The notes below the pieces were generated by a model. It ran no database searches and had not been told where the DNA came from. It saw nothing but the letters and a program-made list of their open reading frames with translations. The translations under genes and the position numbers were made by a program. A stretch of 18,774 nucleotides of DNA from an uncultured Spirochaetales bacterium (GTDB lineage: Bacteria; Spirochaetota; Spirochaetia; Treponematales; Treponemataceae): assembly GCA_946061495.1 (NCBI GenBank), contig CAMGSV010000023.1, positions 1-18,774 of the forward strand, given 5' to 3'. Positions 14,719 to 18,774 of this stretch are shown piece by piece. How positions within the stretch are numbered: the stretch's first letter is position 1; each line of letters starts with the position of its first letter.

Positions 14719-14748
14719 GGGGGCGGGATACAACCGCCCCCTTTTTTT
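14719..14748 (+). terminator. Intrinsic terminator/attenuator between mglB and mglA
   Basis: gggggcgg (14719-14726) pairs with ccgccccc (14734-14741) around a seven-base loop, directly followed by seven T (14742-14748). This is a textbook Rho-independent terminator, yet the operon goes on in the same direction 32 bases later. Partial read-through would give much more binding protein than ATPase and permease, a known arrangement in ABC operons. Confidence 0.85.
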
Positions 14749-14779
14749 GGATAACATCAAGAAACAGGAAGTGATTGAT

Positions 14780-16291
14780 ATGAGTGGCGAATATGTTCTT
14801 CAAATGCAAAACATTACAAAACGCTTCCCCGGTGTATTGGCACTGGATTCAGTGTCCCTCAATGTTCGTCCTGGGACAGTTCATGCTTTGATGGGTGAGA
14901 ATGGAGCCGGAAAGTCAACATTGATGAAATGCCTTTTTGGAATGTATCATCCTGATGAGGGAAGGGTGGTTTTTAAAGGTAATGAAGTGAAATTCCGTGA
15001 TGCAAAGGATGCCCTGGAGGCTGGTATCTCTATGATTCATCAGGAATTGTCAAATGTACCCTTCCGAACGGTGAGCCAGAACATCTGGTTGGGCAGGGAG
15101 CCGCTGAAAAAGATTCCCCTGCTGCGTCTGATTGACCACAAAAAAATGGATGATGACACGGAGGCCCTGATGGCCCGGCTGGATATGCATACGGTGCCTA
15201 CCAGCAAGATGGCAAGCCTCTCCATCTCTGAGCAGCAGGGCTGTGAAATTGCCAAGGCCGTGTCCTATGGTGCTTCCATTGTAGTTATGGATGAGCCCAC
15301 CTCCTCCCTGTCGGACCGGGAAGTGGAGCACCTGTTCAAGATCATCAATGACCTGCGTTCCCAAGGTGTTGCAATCATCTACATCTCCCACCGTATGAAT
15401 GAGATTTTCCAGATTGCAGATGAGATTTCTGTAATGCGGGACGGAACTATGGTGGGAACCTATCCCGCAAAAGAGCTTGACGAAGACAAATTGATCAACT
15501 TGATGATTGGCCGTGTCACTACCCAGCGGTTCCCCACTGTTGAGGCAGTGCCAGGGGAGGTTTGCATGAAGGTGGAGCATTTATCCTCCACCAATCCTGC
15601 ATCCTTCCAGGACATATCGTTTGAATTGCATAGATCGGAAATCCTCGGTGTGGGCGGCTTAGTTGGTGCCCAGCGTTCCGAGCTGGTGGAGGCCATCTTC
15701 GGTCTGCGGCCTGTTGTGGTGGGAACCATCAATGTCAATGGCAATGAGGTGAAGATCCGTTCTCCCAAGGATGCCATCAAGAACAAGATTGGTCTCATTA
15801 CGGAGGACCGCCGTGGAACTGGCATCTTCCCCTTGATGTCCATCACCAACAACACATCGATTGCTGCCATCGACAAGTACCTGAACAAGGCCCACCTCAT
15901 CGACCACAAGCATGTGAAGGAGCGGTCCGTGGAGCTGAACCAACTGCTGCGGACAAAGACGCCCACCATGGACGCCCAGATTCAGAACCTCTCCGGTGGA
16001 AACCAGCAGAAGGTCATCGTAAGCCGCTGGCTCATGACCTTGCCGGATATTCTCATTATGGACGAGCCCACCCGTGGTATTGACGTTGGAGCAAAGTACG
16101 AGATTTATACCATCATGGCGGACCTGGTAAAGCAGGGAAAATCCATTATCATGGTTTCTTCCGAGATGCCGGAGCTTCTCGGAATGTCCCATCGTGTTAT
16201 GGTGCTTTGTAATGGAAGATTGACTGGAATCCTTGATAGGAAGGATGCCACCCAGGAGGCAGTGATGCGCCTGGCCACCCAGTTCTCATAA
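14780..16291 (+). CDS. mglA: Sugar ABC transporter ATP-binding protein, duplicated (MglA-like)
   Basis: The 503-aa protein contains two ABC domains in tandem and powers import on the cytoplasmic face. Domain 1 has Walker A GENGAGKST (39-47), a degenerate signature LSISEQQ and Walker B VVMDEPTSSLSD. Domain 2 has a degenerate Walker A region (GLVGAQRSEL), a good signature LSGGNQQK and Walker B LIMDEPTRGID. This mixed pattern is normal for the MglA/RbsA class. I chose the ATG at 14780, preceded by AGGAAG; an in-frame TTG at 14747 lies inside the terminator and is unlikely. The gene is 18 bases before the permease. Its base composition is less GC-rich at the 5' end than later on. Sugar specificity comes from the binding protein. 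Confidence 0.92.
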   Translation: MSGEYVLQMQNITKRFPGVLALDSVSLNVRPGTVHALMGENGAGKSTLMKCLFGMYHPDEGRVVFKGNEVKFRDAKDALEAGISMIHQELSNVPFRTVSQNIWLGREPLKKIPLLRLIDHKKMDDDTEALMARLDMHTVPTSKMASLSISEQQGCEIAKAVSYGASIVVMDEPTSSLSDREVEHLFKIINDLRSQGVAIIYISHRMNEIFQIADEISVMRDGTMVGTYPAKELDEDKLINLMIGRVTTQRFPTVEAVPGEVCMKVEHLSSTNPASFQDISFELHRSEILGVGGLVGAQRSELVEAIFGLRPVVVGTINVNGNEVKIRSPKDAIKNKIGLITEDRRGTGIFPLMSITNNTSIAAIDKYLNKAHLIDHKHVKERSVELNQLLRTKTPTMDAQIQNLSGGNQQKVIVSRWLMTLPDILIMDEPTRGIDVGAKYEIYTIMADLVKQGKSIIMVSSEMPELLGMSHRVMVLCNGRLTGILDRKDATQEAVMRLATQFS

Positions 16292-16309
16292 TTTGTCAGG
16301 AGGAATTTT

Positions 16310-17314
16310 ATGGCAGAAAAAGAAATGCAGATTAAAACCAAGCTTTCACCCAAGGAGCTGGCCAGTAAGTATACCAATTATCTGACCTTTGTAGTTTTGT
16401 TCGTTGTGCTTGGTGTTTTGACTAAGGGAGGTTCTTTGGAATGGGCCTCAATCAAGAACCTCTTGATTGCCGAGTCCGTTCGTGCCTTTGCCGCCTTGGG
16501 TGTAGGTATGATCATCATCACCCGTGGAATCGACCTGTCCATCGGTTATATGGTTTGTCTCACCACCAGTATCGCGGCCTCCTTCTCCCAGAACCCGGAC
16601 TACTCCGCCGCCATGTATCCCGGCGTTGACTTTCCCGTGTTCCTGCCAGTGGTGGCAGCCCTGGCGGTGGGTGCCCTCTTCGGTGCCTTCAACGGTGTGC
16701 TGGTGGCCTATGCAAAGCTGCCTCCCTTCATCGCCACGCTCGGCACCATGTCCCTGGCTCGTGGCACTCAGTTAATCTATACCCAGGCAAAGGTTGTGGG
16801 CAGTCTGAAGAATGAGTACAAGCACATTGCTCAGGGCTCCTTGGGACCCATTCCCTTCCTCATCATCTATGTGGCCATTGCTGCGTTGATCGTGTGGCTG
16901 ATTCTACGCCATACCCGTCTTGGTACAAACCTGTATGCCATTGGTGGCAATCCCCAGGCTGCCCGTGTGGCTGGTATCAATGTTGAGCGCTGTCTGGTGT
17001 TTGTCTATACCTTCGCAGGCTTGTGCTATGGTATGGCTGGTGTCCTGCAGGCTTCCCGCCTGGGCCTTGGAAATTCCCTCACTGGTGCAGGAATGGAGAT
17101 GGACGCTATTGCAGCCGTTACCATCGGTGGTATTTCCCAAGCTGGTGGTGTGGGAACCATGGGTGGAATGCTGGTGGGCGTATTCACCCTGGGTATCATC
17201 AATTATGGTATGACCTACCTGGGAATCGACTCCTACTATCAGCTGCTGATGAAGGGTGCCATCATCATCGTAGCAGTGTTCTTTGACATGCGCAAGCACG
17301 CCCGCAAGTCCTAG
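16310..17314 (+). CDS. mglC: Sugar ABC transporter permease (MglC-like)
   Basis: A 334-aa inner-membrane permease of the BPD_transp_2 family (RbsC/MglC type), probably forming a homodimer with the double ATPase. It has many hydrophobic segments (for example TFVVLFVVLGVL, VVAALAVGALFGAF, FLIIYVAIAALIVWLIL) and the family motifs ITRGIDLSIG (about 65-74), PPFIATLGTMSLARG and AIGGNPQAARVAGI, the last being the cytoplasmic loop that touches the ATPase. It is full length. The start has TCAGGAGGA seven bases upstream, and the stop TAG overlaps the Shine-Dalgarno of the following lacI-type gene, so translation is coupled. Confidence 0.92.
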   Translation: MAEKEMQIKTKLSPKELASKYTNYLTFVVLFVVLGVLTKGGSLEWASIKNLLIAESVRAFAALGVGMIIITRGIDLSIGYMVCLTTSIAASFSQNPDYSAAMYPGVDFPVFLPVVAALAVGALFGAFNGVLVAYAKLPPFIATLGTMSLARGTQLIYTQAKVVGSLKNEYKHIAQGSLGPIPFLIIYVAIAALIVWLILRHTRLGTNLYAIGGNPQAARVAGINVERCLVFVYTFAGLCYGMAGVLQASRLGLGNSLTGAGMEMDAIAAVTIGGISQAGGVGTMGGMLVGVFTLGIINYGMTYLGIDSYYQLLMKGAIIIVAVFFDMRKHARKS

Positions 17315-17322
17315 GAGCAGTT

Positions 17323-18324
17323 GTGGCAACCATCAAGGATGTGGCACTGGATGCAGGAGTTTCCACGGCAACAGTCTCCCGAGTCTTGAACAAGGACTTC
17401 CGGGTGTCCGAGGCCAAACGTCGCCGGGTATACTCCTCCATCGAAAAGCTTGATTATCGTATACATCCTTTTGCCCGGACACTTCGTCTGGGGCAGTCCA
17501 AGACTGTGGGGGTAATTATCCCCGATATGTCCAATTTCTTCTTTATGAATCTCTTTGAGTACATGGAAGAAACCTTCAGAAAGAATGGATATACAGCTGT
17601 TTTGTGCTCCTCCCGCAATTCTGTGGAGGGGGAGGTGGAGCAGCTGTCCTATCTGATGGAAAAGCAGGTGGAGGGCCTGGTGGTAGTTCCCATGGGAACA
17701 GACGGGACGCATTTCTCCTCCATTATGGAGCAAGGTCTGCCCATCGTGTGCGTGGACCGAACCTTTACCGACCTTCCTGCCGACAGTGTCATGGTGGACA
17801 ATGAGGAGGGTGGGTACAAGGCGGTGCGGGCATTGATTGATGACGGTTATCGTCGGATTGGCTTTGTTGGTGGTGACATGACCCAGATGACCTGCTACGA
17901 GCGGTATCTGGGATATTGTCGGGCCTTGCAGGAGGCTGGCATTCCTTTGGAGGAGGACTTTGTGTCCATGTCAGGGATGGCAATGCACGGAGGATACTAC
18001 AGCATGAAGGAAATGCTGAGCAAGGAAAATCCCCCGGATGCCTTCTTCTTTGTGAACCTGATGATTTGTCTTGGAGCCACCCAGCTGATTATGGAGCAGC
18101 CAAAGGAGGTGCAGGATAGACTGGTTTGTGCCAGCTTTGACGATGCCTTCTTCTCATCCCTGCTGCATCGGTGCAAGTACTTTGTGTCTCAGCCGGTGGA
18201 GGAGATTGGAGTTCTGGCTGCCAATACCGTTTTGAACAGGTTGAATCGGAAGGAGGCGGCAGGGGCCGCCAAGACCATCCGGCTTAATACAGAACTAATA
18301 CAGATTACGCATAAGGAGGTATGA
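17323..18324 (+). CDS. LacI-family transcriptional regulator, probable fucose-operon repressor
   Basis: This 333-aa protein has an N-terminal helix-turn-helix (ATIKDVALDAGVSTATVSR, residues 2-20), a hinge helix ending in FARTLRLGQSKTVGVIIPD, and a periplasmic-binding-like sugar sensor (VDRTF, GGYKAVRALIDDGYRRIGFVGG, ASFDDAFF). It begins with GTG at 17323, with AGGAG five bases before it overlapping the mglC stop. No other good start fits, as the HTH begins at once. It is encoded inside the operon it likely controls, through the palindrome at 13049-13064, and probably responds to free fucose or fuculose. The presence of both this regulator and the DeoR protein suggests that uptake and catabolism sense different molecules. 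Confidence 0.92.
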   Translation: MATIKDVALDAGVSTATVSRVLNKDFRVSEAKRRRVYSSIEKLDYRIHPFARTLRLGQSKTVGVIIPDMSNFFFMNLFEYMEETFRKNGYTAVLCSSRNSVEGEVEQLSYLMEKQVEGLVVVPMGTDGTHFSSIMEQGLPIVCVDRTFTDLPADSVMVDNEEGGYKAVRALIDDGYRRIGFVGGDMTQMTCYERYLGYCRALQEAGIPLEEDFVSMSGMAMHGGYYSMKEMLSKENPPDAFFFVNLMICLGATQLIMEQPKEVQDRLVCASFDDAFFSSLLHRCKYFVSQPVEEIGVLAANTVLNRLNRKEAAGAAKTIRLNTELIQITHKEV

Positions 18325-18327
18325 CGT

Positions 18328-18774
18328 ATGGCAAAAAATAGGTTGATTGGAGAATATCCTGTCATTGGTATTCGTCCTACAATTGACGGACGGAGGGGAC
18401 CGGTAAAGGTTCGTGAATCCTTGGAAGACCAGACCATGAACATGGCAAAGGCAGCCGCAAAATTATTCCAGGAGAATATCTGCTATTCAAATGGTGAGCC
18501 GGTGAAGGTGGTGATTGCAGACTCCACCATCGGTCGTGTTCCCGAGGCCGCCGCCTGTGCTGAGAAATTCCGCCGGGAAGGGGTAGATATCACTTTGACC
18601 GTAACTCCCTGCTGGTGCTATGGTTCCGAGACCATGGACATGGATTCCCATACCATCAAGGGTGTGTGGGGATTCAACGGTACAGAGCGGCCTGGCGCTG
18701 TCTATCTTGCGGCGGTGTTGGCTGGTCATGCCCAGAAGGGACTGCCTGCCTTTGGTATCTACGGCCACGATGTG
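18328..18774 (+). CDS. fucI: L-fucose isomerase, 5' part (cut by window end)
   Basis: Only the first 149 codons are in the window; the family is about 590 aa. The visible part matches the N-terminal domain of E. coli FucI almost block for block: GIRPTIDGRRG, VRESLEDQTMNMAKAAA, VTPCWCYGSETMDMD, GVWGFNGTERPGAVYLAA and the terminal IYGHDV. The Mn-binding catalytic residues lie further on and cannot be checked. The enzyme converts L-fucose to L-fuculose, and D-arabinose to D-ribulose in many members. AAGGAGGT lies seven bases before the ATG, and only three bases separate it from the regulator gene. Confidence 0.93.
   Translation, partial: MAKNRLIGEYPVIGIRPTIDGRRGPVKVRESLEDQTMNMAKAAAKLFQENICYSNGEPVKVVIADSTIGRVPEAAACAEKFRREGVDITLTVTPCWCYGSETMDMDSHTIKGVWGFNGTERPGAVYLAAVLAGHAQKGLPAFGIYGHDV

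Noticed and set aside
14714..14723. G-run as a possible frameshift or sequencing error
   Set aside because: It lies between genes, after the mglB stop, so it breaks no coding sequence. It only adds slack to the terminator stem.
14747..14779. TTG start for mglA at 14747
   Set aside because: It overlaps the T-run of the terminator, has no Shine-Dalgarno, and the ATG at 14780 is well placed and matches the family N-terminus.
1..18774. tRNA, rRNA, CRISPR, transposase or phage genes
   Set aside because: I looked for repeated spacers, transposase-type proteins and structural RNA and saw none. All sizeable frames on the coding strands are metabolic, transport or regulatory genes.

Overview
The window looks like chromosomal DNA from a spirochaete. 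The sugar-binding protein has a spirochaete-style signal peptide (…VGVVFA|GGKGD) and the gene set is that of a fermentative, sugar-using bacterium. The genus cannot be fixed from the sequence; a gut or rumen Treponema-like or Sphaerochaeta-like organism is my best guess. Coding density is high. I saw no rRNA, tRNA, CRISPR array, insertion sequence or phage gene.

Layout. (1) Positions 39-1043, plus strand: an AT-rich lipoate-protein ligase gene (lplA). (2) Positions 1186-12914, minus strand: one apparent operon of eight genes. In transcription order these are a DeoR-type regulator; the E2, E3 and fused E1 alpha/beta subunits of a lipoate-dependent dehydrogenase complex; a PHP-domain metal hydrolase of unknown role; an SrlD-like short-chain dehydrogenase with an extra N-terminal domain; an FGGY sugar kinase; and a SorE-like zinc dehydrogenase. 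A long inverted repeat with a U-rich flank closes the operon. (3) Positions 12915-13083: a 169-base divergent promoter region with one good sigma-70-type promoter per direction and a LacI-type operator. (4) Positions 13084-18774, plus strand: fucU (fucose mutarotase), an Mgl-type sugar ABC transporter (binding protein, double ATPase, permease), a LacI-family regulator and the first 149 codons of fucI (L-fucose isomerase).

How it may work. The plus-strand operon imports L-fucose or a close relative, equilibrates its anomers and isomerises it to L-fuculose. The usual next genes, a fuculokinase and the class II aldolase FucA, are not in this part of the operon. Instead the divergent operon offers a kinase, two polyol-phosphate-type dehydrogenases, an unknown hydrolase and a PDH/acetoin-dehydrogenase-like complex. 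I propose as inference only that L-fuculose is phosphorylated, reduced at C2 by the SorE-like enzyme and re-oxidised at C5 by the SrlD-like enzyme. This would give a 1-deoxy-2-ketose phosphate, which is an acetoin-like methyl ketone. The TPP/lipoate complex could then cleave it to acetyl-CoA and a tetrose phosphate. That would be an aldolase-free route for a 6-deoxy sugar, with lplA supplying the lipoyl group. An fucA gene beyond the right edge, or a different substrate for the minus operon, would undermine this idea.
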